NCBI GenBank assembly: GCA_964482205.1
Contig: CAYZWI010000009.1
Location: 1 to 64,000, forward strand
Length of the DNA: 64,000 nt
Reading direction: 5' to 3'
From: JAZDGX01 sp964482205
Lineage (GTDB): Bacteria; Eisenbacteria; RBG-16-71-46; CAIMUX01; WJJG01
Below the pieces are notes generated by a model. It had not been told where the DNA came from, made no database searches, and worked only from the letters and a program-made list of their open reading frames with translations. The stretch's first letter is position 1; every line of letters starts with the position of its first letter. The position numbers and the translations under genes are program-made. This document shows, piece after piece, positions 7,570 through 16,082 of this stretch.

Positions 7570-10091
7570 AGGACTGGCTGCTCGCAAGGCTCAAGGAACC
7601 CGTCTGGCTGGGCGGGCTGATCGTCTTCGTCGTCGTGCAGTTCGTCTACCTGATCACGATGGCGCTCAGCTGCCCCTTCTGGGACAGCGGCGAATTCATC
7701 GCCACCTCGTATGTGCTCGGAATTCCCCATCCGCCGGGAACGCCGCTATATGTGCTGATCGGCCGGATCTTCACGATGATTCCCATCGGCGAGATCGCCT
7801 CGCGGGTGAATTTCCTCTCGGCCCTCTCTTCGGCGCTCACGGTTCTCTTCTCCTACCTCATCATCGTCAACTTCGCCCGGCGCTGGGTGGTTCGCCGTCC
7901 CGAGGACACGCTCGACAAGTGGATCGCGGTCGCGGGCGGAATGACCGGAGCCTTCTTCATCGCCTTCTCGCGCACCTTCTGGGAGAACGCCACCGAGGCG
8001 GAGGTCTACGGCGTTTCCTCGCTCGTCATGGTGCTGTGCGTGTGGTTGATCCTGAAGTGGGAAGCGTCGGGGAAGAACGGCGATCGCAATCAGAATTACC
8101 TGCTCCTGATCGGCTATATTCTGGTCGTCGCGATCGGCATCCACATGGGCTCGATGCTGGTCGCGCCCGCGCTGTTTCTGTATGTGCTCCTGATTGCGCC
8201 GAAGACGATTCTGAACCGCGACTTCTTCGTCACCCTGCTCGCGGCCGCCCTCGCACTAGCGCTCTTTCTCATCGTGCGCGCCTTCGGCGGCGCGACAGCC
8301 TTTGCGCTCATCATCGCCGCGCTCGTTTTCGGAGGGCTGGTCGCCTGGAAGTGGCCGGCTCTCGGACGATCGAATCTCGCCTTTTGGATGATCGCGCTCG
8401 CCGCGGTGGGCTTGAGTGTGCAGCTCTTTCTCATCATTCGCGCGCGGCTCGATCCGCCGATCAACGAAGCGGACCCGAGCACCTGGCAGAGCCTCTGGCT
8501 GGTGCTTTCCCGCGATCAGTACAAGCCGCCCAATCCGATGCTCAAGCGCCAGGCCAGCTATGCGATCCAGTTCGGCAAGCACTTCGTGCGCTACTGGCAG
8601 GATCAGTACGACCTCGGCATCCGGCCACACTGGTTCTCGATGCTCTTCCCCTTCCTGCTCGGCGGAGTGGGAGCCGTCGTGCAGGGGATCAAGGATGGAA
8701 AGCGCTTCCTGCTGACCGCCACGCTGGTCTTCTTCACGAGCATCTTTCTCGTCTGGTATCTGAACTTCAAGGAAGACGAGGTTCGCGACCGCGACTACTT
8801 CTTCGTGGCCGGATACCACTTCTTCGGCCTGTGGATCGGGCTCGGGGCGGTGGCGCTGGCCCGTTGGCTGCGCGGAGAACCGCAACTCATCGAAGGCGAG
8901 TGGCGCCAGCCTCCGGGCGGCCGCCTCTTCGGACTCGGCTCGGCGGGGCTGCTCGTCGGGCTCTCGATTCTCCCGATGGAGCATGGCTGGTATACCCACG
9001 ACCGGACGGACTTCTATGTCGCCCGCGATTACGCCTACAACATGCTCGTGCCGCTGGAGAAGGACGCGATCGTCTTCACCAACGGCGACAACGACACCTT
9101 CCCGCTCTGGTATCTGCAGGAGGTGGAGGGCATCCGCAAGGATGTGCGGGTCGTCAATCTGAGCCTCCTCAACACGCAGTGGTACATTCGCCAGATTCGC
9201 GATGAGGAGCCGAAGATCAAGGTCGCCTTTTCCGAGCGCGAGATCGACAGCCTGCAAGGGGTGATGCTGCCGGATGGAAAGATCGTCTGGGTGAAGGACA
9301 TCATGGTCCATCACATCCTGGAGGAGAATCCCTCCCGGCCCACCTATCTCGCGGTCACCGTTCCCGACGAGATGGGCCTCGACAAGAACCTCGTCATGGA
9401 GGGCCTCGTCTTCCGCATCGTCGCCGAAGAAGGGGAGCCGGAGCGTTGCGACATCGAGAAGACCTGGGGCAATCTGCGCGAAGTCTTCCTCTACCGCGGG
9501 CTGCTGGACAAGAAGGGCTACTACGATACGAAAGTCTACAAGGACGACAACTCCCGCAAGCTCGTGCAGAACTATGTGGCCGCCTATGTACGCCTCGCGC
9601 ATGCGCACCTGAAAACGGACGACCAGGAGCGCGCGATGGAAGCGCTCGATTACGCGCAGCGCATCAACCCCTCGTTCTCGGGGGTGCTCTACACCCTCGG
9701 GTACCTGCAGATGGAACGCGGGGAGTACGGCCCCGCCGAGGAGTCGTTCCGCAAACTGATCGCTTCGGGCGACACATCGGCCGACATCTATCGCCTGCTG
9801 GCGGCGGCGGTGGAGGGCCAGGGACGGACGAGCGAAGTCGAGCAGGTGTATCGCGACGCGGTGCGGAAGAATCCAGACGACTTCGAGCTGACGCGGTTGC
9901 TCTTCACCTATCTCTGGTCCGAGAAGGGAACCGATGCGGCCGTGCAGGTGATGCGCGACTGGCTCGCGCGTCACCCCGAGGACCAGGTGACGAGGAGAGC
10001 GTTGGAGGAATTCCTGCGCGAAGAGGATTCGTTGAGGTCGGCCCCGAAAGCCGTGCCCGGGGCCGGCCCATCCGGCAAGAAGGCGCCTTGA
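7566..10091 (+). CDS. DUF2723 multi-pass membrane protein with C-terminal TPRs
   Basis: 841 residues. A large membrane domain (about 1-420) carries WDSGEF at residues 39-44 and IPHPPGTPLY at 53-62, the family hallmarks; the acidic residues resemble the catalytic loop of GT-C lipid-phosphate-dependent glycosyltransferases. A soluble part begins about residue 480 with NGDNDTFPLWYLQEVEG, and TPR-like repeats follow (about 690-820). The eukaryotic relative TMEM260 is reported to be a protein O-mannosyltransferase, so a GT-C role moving sugar from a polyprenyl-phosphate carrier onto protein or glycan is plausible; the neighbouring GtrB/DPM1-like genes would supply such carriers. This is inference. 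The GTG start at 7566 has AAGGAG upstream and overlaps the preceding stop. Confidence 0.88.
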   Translation: MKDWLLARLKEPVWLGGLIVFVVVQFVYLITMALSCPFWDSGEFIATSYVLGIPHPPGTPLYVLIGRIFTMIPIGEIASRVNFLSALSSALTVLFSYLIIVNFARRWVVRRPEDTLDKWIAVAGGMTGAFFIAFSRTFWENATEAEVYGVSSLVMVLCVWLILKWEASGKNGDRNQNYLLLIGYILVVAIGIHMGSMLVAPALFLYVLLIAPKTILNRDFFVTLLAAALALALFLIVRAFGGATAFALIIAALVFGGLVAWKWPALGRSNLAFWMIALAAVGLSVQLFLIIRARLDPPINEADPSTWQSLWLVLSRDQYKPPNPMLKRQASYAIQFGKHFVRYWQDQYDLGIRPHWFSMLFPFLLGGVGAVVQGIKDGKRFLLTATLVFFTSIFLVWYLNFKEDEVRDRDYFFVAGYHFFGLWIGLGAVALARWLRGEPQLIEGEWRQPPGGRLFGLGSAGLLVGLSILPMEHGWYTHDRTDFYVARDYAYNMLVPLEKDAIVFTNGDNDTFPLWYLQEVEGIRKDVRVVNLSLLNTQWYIRQIRDEEPKIKVAFSEREIDSLQGVMLPDGKIVWVKDIMVHHILEENPSRPTYLAVTVPDEMGLDKNLVMEGLVFRIVAEEGEPERCDIEKTWGNLREVFLYRGLLDKKGYYDTKVYKDDNSRKLVQNYVAAYVRLAHAHLKTDDQERAMEALDYAQRINPSFSGVLYTLGYLQMERGEYGPAEESFRKLIASGDTSADIYRLLAAAVEGQGRTSEVEQVYRDAVRKNPDDFELTRLLFTYLWSEKGTDAAVQVMRDWLARHPEDQVTRRALEEFLREEDSLRSAPKAVPGAGPSGKKAP

Positions 10092-10092
10092 G

Positions 10093-11100
10093 ATGGCCGT
10101 CGCGCTCGTGACCGGAGTGGCGGGCTTCATCGGCTCGCATCTGGCGGAACGCCTCCTGACCGAAGGTTGGGAAGTGCGCGGCATCGATTGCTTCGATCCC
10201 TACTATCCGCGCGAGATCAAGGAAGCCAACCTGCGCGCGGTCGAGAGGACCGCGGCCGGCCTGGGCGGCCCGGGCGGCGCGCGGGGCGAACGAGCCTTTC
10301 ACTGGAGCGAGGAGGATCTCGCCGACGTCGATCTCGGCCCGCTGCTCGCGGGCGTCGACTGCGTCTTCCATCTCGCCGCGCGCCCGGGCGTGCGGCCGAG
10401 TTGGGGCGAGTGTTTCGCCGACTATGTGCGCGCGAATGTGCTCGCGACCCAGCGACTCCTCGATGCGATGCGGGAGCGCCCGGGAATGCGGCTGGTCTTC
10501 GCCTCGAGTTCGTCGGTCTACGGATCGGCGGGCGCGGGCGCGAACGAGGATGCGCCTCTGCGCCCGATCTCGCCCTACGGAGTGACGAAGGTCGCGGGCG
10601 AGGCGCTGATCCGCGCGTATCACGCCTGCTTCGGGATTCCGGCCGTCATGCTGCGGTACTTCACCGTCTTCGGTCCGCGCCAGCGGCCCGACATGGCGAT
10701 GAACCGCTTCCTGCGCGCGCTGGGCGCTGACGGCGAGATCGAGGTCTACGGCGACGGGCGCCAGACGCGCGATTTCACCTTCGTGCAGGACGCGGTTGCG
10801 GCGACGGTGAGCGCGTCGGCGCGCGGCAAGCCGGGGGAGTGCTACAACATCGGGGGAGGTTCGCCCGCGAGCGTGCTGGAAGTGCTCGACATCCTGGCGG
10901 CGGAAACGGGCCGGCGGCCGCGCCTGCGCTTCCTGCCCGTGCAGCCGGGCGATCCGCCCGCCACCCGGGCGGACACGACGCGGGCGAGGGAAGATCTCGG
11001 CTTCCGGCCCTCGGTCTCCCTCGCCGAAGGCCTCGCCCGCATGGCGCGCTGGATGGACGAAACCGCCGGCCGTCCGGCGAAGCGCGAGGGCCGCGCATGA
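10093..11100 (+). CDS. NAD-dependent sugar epimerase, UDP-glucuronate 4-epimerase type
   Basis: 335 residues, extended short-chain dehydrogenase/reductase. The NAD motif GVAGFIG is at residues 8-14, the serine motif is SSSSVYGS, and the catalytic pair is Tyr162 and Lys166 (SPYGVTK). Two stretches fit UDP-glucuronate 4-epimerases: IDCFDPYYPREIKEANL after the second strand, and FGPRQRPDMA. It would turn UDP-GlcA into UDP-GalA in the cytoplasm. Other UDP-sugar 4-epimerases or dTDP-sugar enzymes are possible. It starts one base after the DUF2723 stop and its end overlaps the next gene by ATGA. A second UDP-GlcA-using enzyme lies 1.9 kb downstream. Confidence 0.85.
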   Translation: MAVALVTGVAGFIGSHLAERLLTEGWEVRGIDCFDPYYPREIKEANLRAVERTAAGLGGPGGARGERAFHWSEEDLADVDLGPLLAGVDCVFHLAARPGVRPSWGECFADYVRANVLATQRLLDAMRERPGMRLVFASSSSVYGSAGAGANEDAPLRPISPYGVTKVAGEALIRAYHACFGIPAVMLRYFTVFGPRQRPDMAMNRFLRALGADGEIEVYGDGRQTRDFTFVQDAVAATVSASARGKPGECYNIGGGSPASVLEVLDILAAETGRRPRLRFLPVQPGDPPATRADTTRAREDLGFRPSVSLAEGLARMARWMDETAGRPAKREGRA

Positions 11101-12056
11101 GCTCTCCGGCCGTCTCGATCGTCATCCCCGTCTTCAACGAGGAGGCGAGCCTCGCGCCGCTGCACGAGCGCCTCACGGCCGTCCTCGCGCGCTCCACGCC
11201 GAGCTACGAAATCCTCTTCATCGACGACGGCTCCACCGACGGGAGCCTCGACCGCCTGCAGGCGCTCGCCGAAGCCGACCCGCACACCGGGTTCGTGAGC
11301 TTCCGCCGCAATTTCGGCAAGGCGGCCGCGCTGTCGGCCGGCTTTCGCGACGCGCGCGGCGAGGCGATCATCACCATGGACGGGGATCTGCAGGACGATC
11401 CGGAGGAGATCCCCGCCTTTCTCGAGATGCTCGCGCGCTACGATCTCGTCTCGGGCTGGAAGCGCCGGCGCAAGGACCCGATCAGCAAGCGCTGGCCGTC
11501 GCGGCTCTTCAACTGGGTGACGGCCCGCGCGACGGGCATTCCGCTGCACGATTTCAACTGCGGATTCAAATGCTACCGGCGCGAGGTGACCGAGGCGCTG
11601 CGCGTCTACGGCGAGCAGCACCGCTTCATTCCCGTCCTCGCCGATCGCCTCGGGTTTCGCATCGGCGAGAAGGAAGTGCGCCATCACCGGCGCGCGCATG
11701 GGAAGAGCAAGTACGGAGCGGCCCGCTTCCTGAACGGCTTTCTCGATCTGCTGACCGTGATGTTCCTCGGCAGCTCGCAGCGAAATCCCCTGCATGTGTT
11801 CGGCCGGATCGGCGCCTTCTTCCTGTTCGCCGGCCTCGCGATCAATCTCTACATGGCCGCGATCTGGATCCTGGAGGGCGCGCTGCGCGTGCGGCCGCTG
11901 TTGATCTTCGGCGTCATTCTCGTCATTCTCGGTATTCAGTTCATCTCCATGGGATTGCTCGCGGAGATGCTCGCCAGCGTGCATCGGAGCGCGGAAACGT
12001 ATCCGGAGAGACGGAGAATCGCTCCGCGGTTTTCCGGGGAAGGAGAGGCATCGTGA
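11097..12056 (+). CDS. GT2 polyprenyl-phosphate glycosyltransferase, GtrB/ArnC type
   Basis: 319 residues. The catalytic GT-A domain has VSIVIPVFNEEASL at the start, IDDGSTDGS, and the metal site TMDGDLQDDPEEIP. Two hydrophobic helices near the C-terminus (about 240-265 and 275-300) place it in the GtrB/ArnC group, which moves a sugar from a nucleotide donor onto undecaprenyl phosphate. Such lipid-linked sugars are then flipped and used by GT-C enzymes, and the DUF2723 protein in this operon is a candidate acceptor enzyme. ATGA overlap upstream, GTGA overlap downstream. Confidence 0.88.
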   Translation: MSSPAVSIVIPVFNEEASLAPLHERLTAVLARSTPSYEILFIDDGSTDGSLDRLQALAEADPHTGFVSFRRNFGKAAALSAGFRDARGEAIITMDGDLQDDPEEIPAFLEMLARYDLVSGWKRRRKDPISKRWPSRLFNWVTARATGIPLHDFNCGFKCYRREVTEALRVYGEQHRFIPVLADRLGFRIGEKEVRHHRRAHGKSKYGAARFLNGFLDLLTVMFLGSSQRNPLHVFGRIGAFFLFAGLAINLYMAAIWILEGALRVRPLLIFGVILVILGIQFISMGLLAEMLASVHRSAETYPERRRIAPRFSGEGEAS

Positions 12057-12994
12057 GGGTGCTCATCACCGGCGGCGCGGGCTTCATCGGCTCGCACTTG
12101 TGCGATCACTTTCTCGCCCGCGGCGACGATGTGATCTGCATGGACAATCTGCTCACCGGCAGCGTCGACAATATCGCCCACATCCACGACGGGCGCTTCC
12201 GCTTCATTCACTACGATGTGACCAACTATCTGTACCTGGCGGAGCCGATCGACATCGTCCTGCACTTCGCCTCTCCGGCGAGCCCGATCGATTACCTGCG
12301 CCTCCCGATCCACACCCTGAAAGTGGGCGCGCTGGGCACCCACAAGGCGCTCGGCCTCGCCCTGGCGAAGAACGCGCGCTTCCTGCTCGCCTCGACGTCG
12401 GAGGTCTACGGCGATCCGCTCGAGCACCCGCAGAAGGAAACGTACTGGGGCCACGTGAATCCCACCGGCGTGCGCGGCGTATACGACGAGGCCAAGCGCT
12501 TCGCCGAGGCGCTGGCGATGGCCTATCACCGCTATCACGGCGTCGACGCGAAGATCGTGCGCATCTTCAACACCTTCGGCCCGCGCATGCGCCGCGACGA
12601 CGGGCGGGCCGTGCCGGTCTTCGTCAATCAAGCGCTCCGGGGCGAGCCGTTGACCGTCTTCGGCGACGGGAGCCAGACGCGCAGTTTCGGGTACATCTCA
12701 GATCTGGTGCGAGGCATCGACGCGCTCATCCGGTCGGACCTGAACGAGCCGGTCAACATCGGGAACCCCGAGGAGATGACGGTGCTCGAGATGGCACGGA
12801 TGATCTGCGAGCTCACGGGAAGCAAGAGCGAGATCCTGTTCCGCGCGCTTCCCGAGGACGATCCCAAGGTCCGCCAGCCGAGCATCGCGCTGGCGCGCGA
12901 GAAGCTGGGCTGGGCGCCTCAGGTTGGCGTGCGCGAAGCGCTCGAACGGACGATCGCCTGGTTCCAGGAGACGGGCGCGGCCGGGGCTTGCTGA
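12053..12994 (+). CDS. UDP-glucuronic acid decarboxylase (UDP-xylose synthase)
   Basis: 313 residues. NAD motif GGAGFIG at 7-13, serine motif STSEVYGDPLEHPQ, catalytic Tyr144/Lys148 in VYDEAKR. The stretch YWGHVNPTGVRGVYDEAK and the later GDGSQTRSFGYISDLV are the signature of UXS enzymes, which oxidise UDP-GlcA, decarboxylate it and reduce the 4-keto product to UDP-xylose. The family is well conserved and the assignment is strong. GTG start overlaps the preceding TGA. With the upstream epimerase this gives the operon two fates for UDP-GlcA; no UDP-glucose dehydrogenase lies in the window. Confidence 0.92.
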   Translation: MRVLITGGAGFIGSHLCDHFLARGDDVICMDNLLTGSVDNIAHIHDGRFRFIHYDVTNYLYLAEPIDIVLHFASPASPIDYLRLPIHTLKVGALGTHKALGLALAKNARFLLASTSEVYGDPLEHPQKETYWGHVNPTGVRGVYDEAKRFAEALAMAYHRYHGVDAKIVRIFNTFGPRMRRDDGRAVPVFVNQALRGEPLTVFGDGSQTRSFGYISDLVRGIDALIRSDLNEPVNIGNPEEMTVLEMARMICELTGSKSEILFRALPEDDPKVRQPSIALAREKLGWAPQVGVREALERTIAWFQETGAAGAC

Positions 12995-13065
12995 GCGCAA
13001 GCGCGACACGACGCTCGCCGACCGGCAGCCGGCATCCGGACGGAGCCAGAGACGGAGGACTTGCG

Positions 13066-13911
13066 GTGACACCGGCGACGGAAGGCACGGACTCGCGCGC
13101 GAGCGGCGCTTCGCCGGGCCTCGCTTCGCCGGCCCCGATGTCCGACCGCAAGTGCCTGGTCGTCGTCCCGACCTACAACGAGCGCGAGAGCATCGAGGCG
13201 TTGATCGCCAAGATCCTCGCGCAACCTGCGCGTCTCGAAGTGCTCGTGATCGACGATGGCTCGCCCGACGGCACGGCCGATCTCGTGCGCTCGCTCGCCG
13301 CCAAGGACCCGCGCATCCGCTTGATGGAGCGTGAGAGCAAGCTCGGGCTCGGTTCCGCCTATGTGGCCGGCTTTCGCTACGCGCTGGCCGAGACCGACGC
13401 CGAGCTCATCTTCCAGATGGACGCCGATTTCTCCCACGATCCCGCCGCGATCGGTGAATTCCTGGCGGCCGCAGCGGAAGCCGATCTCGTGATCGGCTCG
13501 CGGTACTTGAAGGGCGTCACGGTGGTGAACTGGCCGCTCAAGCGCCTCTTCCTCAGCTACTCGGCGAATGTCTACACGCGCTGGATCACCGGGCTGCCGG
13601 TGAAGGACGCGACGGGCGGATACAAGTGCTTTCGCCGGGAAGTGCTCGAGGCGATCGACTGGAACAGGATTCACAGCGACGGCTACTCTTTCCAGATCGA
13701 AACGACCTTCCACGCCTGGCGAGGAGGCTTTCGCATTCGCGAGATCCCGATCCTCTTCGTCGACCGGCGGGTGGGCATCTCGAAGATGAACCGGCGGATC
13801 GTCTGCGAGGCGATCTTCGTCGTCTGGCGCTTGGGCTTTCAGGGCATGTTCCGCCGCCGCGGCCGGCCGGATTCGGCGCTCGAGTCCGCTTCGCGGAAGG
13901 ACGCGGGATGA
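13066..13911 (+). CDS. GT2 dolichyl/polyprenyl-phosphate mannosyltransferase-like (DPM1 type)
   Basis: 281 residues from the GTG at 13066, which has GGAGG 7 bases upstream; ATG 13138 gives the usual family start but lacks such a site, so a 24-residue low-complexity N-terminal tail is likely. The GT-A domain has VVVPTYNERESIEAL, IDDGSPDGT, QMDADFSHDP and a C-terminal VDRRVGISKMN, all typical of DPM1 and of the soluble part of apolipoprotein N-acyltransferase-linked Ppm1. No C-terminal membrane helices are seen, unlike the GtrB-type gene upstream. Expected product is a polyprenyl-phosphate mannose or similar. Its stop overlaps the next start. Confidence 0.88.
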   Translation: MTPATEGTDSRASGASPGLASPAPMSDRKCLVVVPTYNERESIEALIAKILAQPARLEVLVIDDGSPDGTADLVRSLAAKDPRIRLMERESKLGLGSAYVAGFRYALAETDAELIFQMDADFSHDPAAIGEFLAAAAEADLVIGSRYLKGVTVVNWPLKRLFLSYSANVYTRWITGLPVKDATGGYKCFRREVLEAIDWNRIHSDGYSFQIETTFHAWRGGFRIREIPILFVDRRVGISKMNRRIVCEAIFVVWRLGFQGMFRRRGRPDSALESASRKDAG

Positions 13912-16082
13912 TGAAACGGGGAACGCTCGACCTCTCCGTGATCATCGTGCACTACCGCTCGCCCGGCCTGCTCGCCGACTGCCTGGCCGCCATCGATCGA
14001 GCCGAGACGCGCCTGGCGACCGAAGTGCTCGTCATCGACAACGCCCCGCTCGACGATGCCGCGCGCGATCTCGCCGAGCGCCACGGCGCGCGCTATCTGC
14101 GCAACGAGCGCAATCTCGGCTACGGCCGCGCGATCAACCAGGGACTGGCCGAAGGGGGCGGGCGCCATTACCTGATCCTCAATCCCGATGTCAGCGTGCG
14201 TCCGGGCAGCCTGGACGCACTGGTCGAATTCATGGACCAAAATCCCGCGGTCGGCATCGCGGGGCCGCGCCTCTACAGCCCCGACGGATCGCTGCAGTAC
14301 TCCGCGCGCACCTTCTACACCCTGCCCATCATCCTCCTGCGCCGCACGCCGCTCGGCCGCCTGTGGCCGCGGGCGCGCATCGTGCGCGAACATCTCATGC
14401 TCGATTGGGACCACGCGGAGACGCGCGATGTCGATTGGGTCCTGGGAGGCGCGATCCTCGCCCGCCGCAGAGCCGTCGAAGATGTGGGCGGAATGGACGA
14501 GCGCTTCTTCCTCTACTTCGAGGATGTGGATTGGTGCAGCCGCATGCATCGCCGCGGCTGGCGGGTCACCTATGTGCCCGCCGCCGAGATGGTCCACGCC
14601 CATCAGCGCGCGAGCGCGGGCGGCTTCCTGACGCCGGGCAAGCGCATGCATCTCGAGTCGGCGCTGCGCTTCTACGAGAAGTGGAGCCTCGTCCTCTATG
14701 TGTGGAAGCTGCAGGCGACGCGCATTCGCGCGGCCGCCACGATCGTGAGCGACCTGGTGTTCCTGTCCGCGGCCTTTCTGGCCGCCTACTTCATCCGCTA
14801 CTCGCTCGGTCTCGCGATCCCCGGCTGGTCGGATGCGCGGCCCGTCTTCGCCCTGCGCGTCTACTCGCGCTTCATTCCCTTCGCCGATGCGGTCGCGGTG
14901 GGGACCTTCGCCTTCCTGGGGCTCTACCGCGGGGAGATCTGGCGGGACCGCCTGCGAGAAGGCATCCAGCTTGCCAAAGGCATGCTGATCACTTCGCTGG
15001 TCGTGCTCGCGACCACCTTCCTCTTCACCACGCGGCCGATGTCGCGCTTCACCGTGGTGCTCTTCTTTCCGCTCGGACTGATCCTGGTGGCGCTCGGGCG
15101 TGAGACGCTGCGGCGTCTGGTGGCGGGCGTGCGCGAACGGCGCATCCAGCTTCGCCGCCTCGCGGCCCTCGCGCCGCGCGAGAAGATCGAGGAGTTGAAG
15201 CGGCGCTTCGACCGGCACGGGTTCTTCGGCTACGAGCCGATCTACATCGCGCACGAAGATGTCCCGCCGCAGAGCGCGCAAGCGGCGAGCGCCGACTCTC
15301 GCGCGCTCGAGTGGCGCATGCGCCTCCTCGCCGAAGAGCGCATCGCGGAAGTGATCGTCTTCGAGAGCGCCACGCAGGCGCCGCTGGTGTCCGAGTTGCT
15401 CGGCCGCCTGCGTTCGAGCGGGCTTCCGGTGACCTATGTGCCGCTCGTCGAAGGCCAGATCGGCGCGGCCTCGCGCGTGCGCGATTTCATGGGCTTCGGA
15501 GGGCTGGCGCTGGCGCAGCCGGGGCGGGGCGAGCACGGCGCGATCAAGCGCGCGACGGACATCGCCCTCTCCCTGGGGCTCCTCGTGGCCGCGTTTCCGC
15601 TGCACCTCGTCCATCTGGCCCTCTCGCGCCGCGGCGTGCGGCGGGAAGAGCGCATCGGCCGCGCGGGGCGCCCGTTTCGTCTTCCCCTCTACGCGGGGGA
15701 GAGCGCCGTCCTGCGCGCGGTTCCCGCCCAGCGGCGCTATCCGGCCCTGGTCCGCGTGCTGAAAGGCGAGATGAGCTTCATCGGTCTCGTCCCGCTCACT
15801 CCCGCCCAATGGGAGGAGGCCGGCCCTGACTATCGCGCCGCCCCGCCCGACGCCTTGCCCGGTTTGCTCGATCCCTTTCCTTCCCCGGCATCCCGGGAAG
15901 CGTCGCCGGACGCGTTCGAAGCGGGAAACGGAGAAGCGGGCGGCGGGTATGCGAGGAACAGCCTGGAGAAGGTCCTCGGATGGAACCGAGGCTATCCGTT
16001 GCGAAGGAATCTCGAGGAGGAAGCGCGTCTCGCGGCGAGAGCGCTTTCCTTCCGGGGCGCACCGAAGGAGCCCGCATCGTGA
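13908..16082 (+). CDS. Fusion: GT2 glycosyltransferase + membrane region + degenerate sugar-1-phosphate transferase
   Basis: 724 residues. Residues 1-260 are a rhamnosyltransferase-like GT2 domain with LSVIIVHYRSPGLLADC, NERNLGYGRAINQGL, ILNPDV and DERFFLYFEDVDWCSRM. Four hydrophobic segments (about 280-410) and a Rossmann-like region (about 430-540) resemble the N-terminal part of WbaP/CpsE enzymes. A C-terminal domain begins at KRATDIALSLGLL and has LVRVLKGEMSFIGLVPLTP, the end of the polyprenyl-phosphate hexose-1-phosphate transferase fold. The middle of that domain, normally with a KFRSM-type stretch, a D-PR-T motif and SLDELPQ, is missing, so phosphosugar transfer is doubtful. The start is the first of two adjacent ATGs and overlaps the previous stop. 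Confidence 0.82.
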   Translation: MMKRGTLDLSVIIVHYRSPGLLADCLAAIDRAETRLATEVLVIDNAPLDDAARDLAERHGARYLRNERNLGYGRAINQGLAEGGGRHYLILNPDVSVRPGSLDALVEFMDQNPAVGIAGPRLYSPDGSLQYSARTFYTLPIILLRRTPLGRLWPRARIVREHLMLDWDHAETRDVDWVLGGAILARRRAVEDVGGMDERFFLYFEDVDWCSRMHRRGWRVTYVPAAEMVHAHQRASAGGFLTPGKRMHLESALRFYEKWSLVLYVWKLQATRIRAAATIVSDLVFLSAAFLAAYFIRYSLGLAIPGWSDARPVFALRVYSRFIPFADAVAVGTFAFLGLYRGEIWRDRLREGIQLAKGMLITSLVVLATTFLFTTRPMSRFTVVLFFPLGLILVALGRETLRRLVAGVRERRIQLRRLAALAPREKIEELKRRFDRHGFFGYEPIYIAHEDVPPQSAQAASADSRALEWRMRLLAEERIAEVIVFESATQAPLVSELLGRLRSSGLPVTYVPLVEGQIGAASRVRDFMGFGGLALAQPGRGEHGAIKRATDIALSLGLLVAAFPLHLVHLALSRRGVRREERIGRAGRPFRLPLYAGESAVLRAVPAQRRYPALVRVLKGEMSFIGLVPLTPAQWEEAGPDYRAAPPDALPGLLDPFPSPASREASPDAFEAGNGEAGGGYARNSLEKVLGWNRGYPLRRNLEEEARLAARALSFRGAPKEPAS

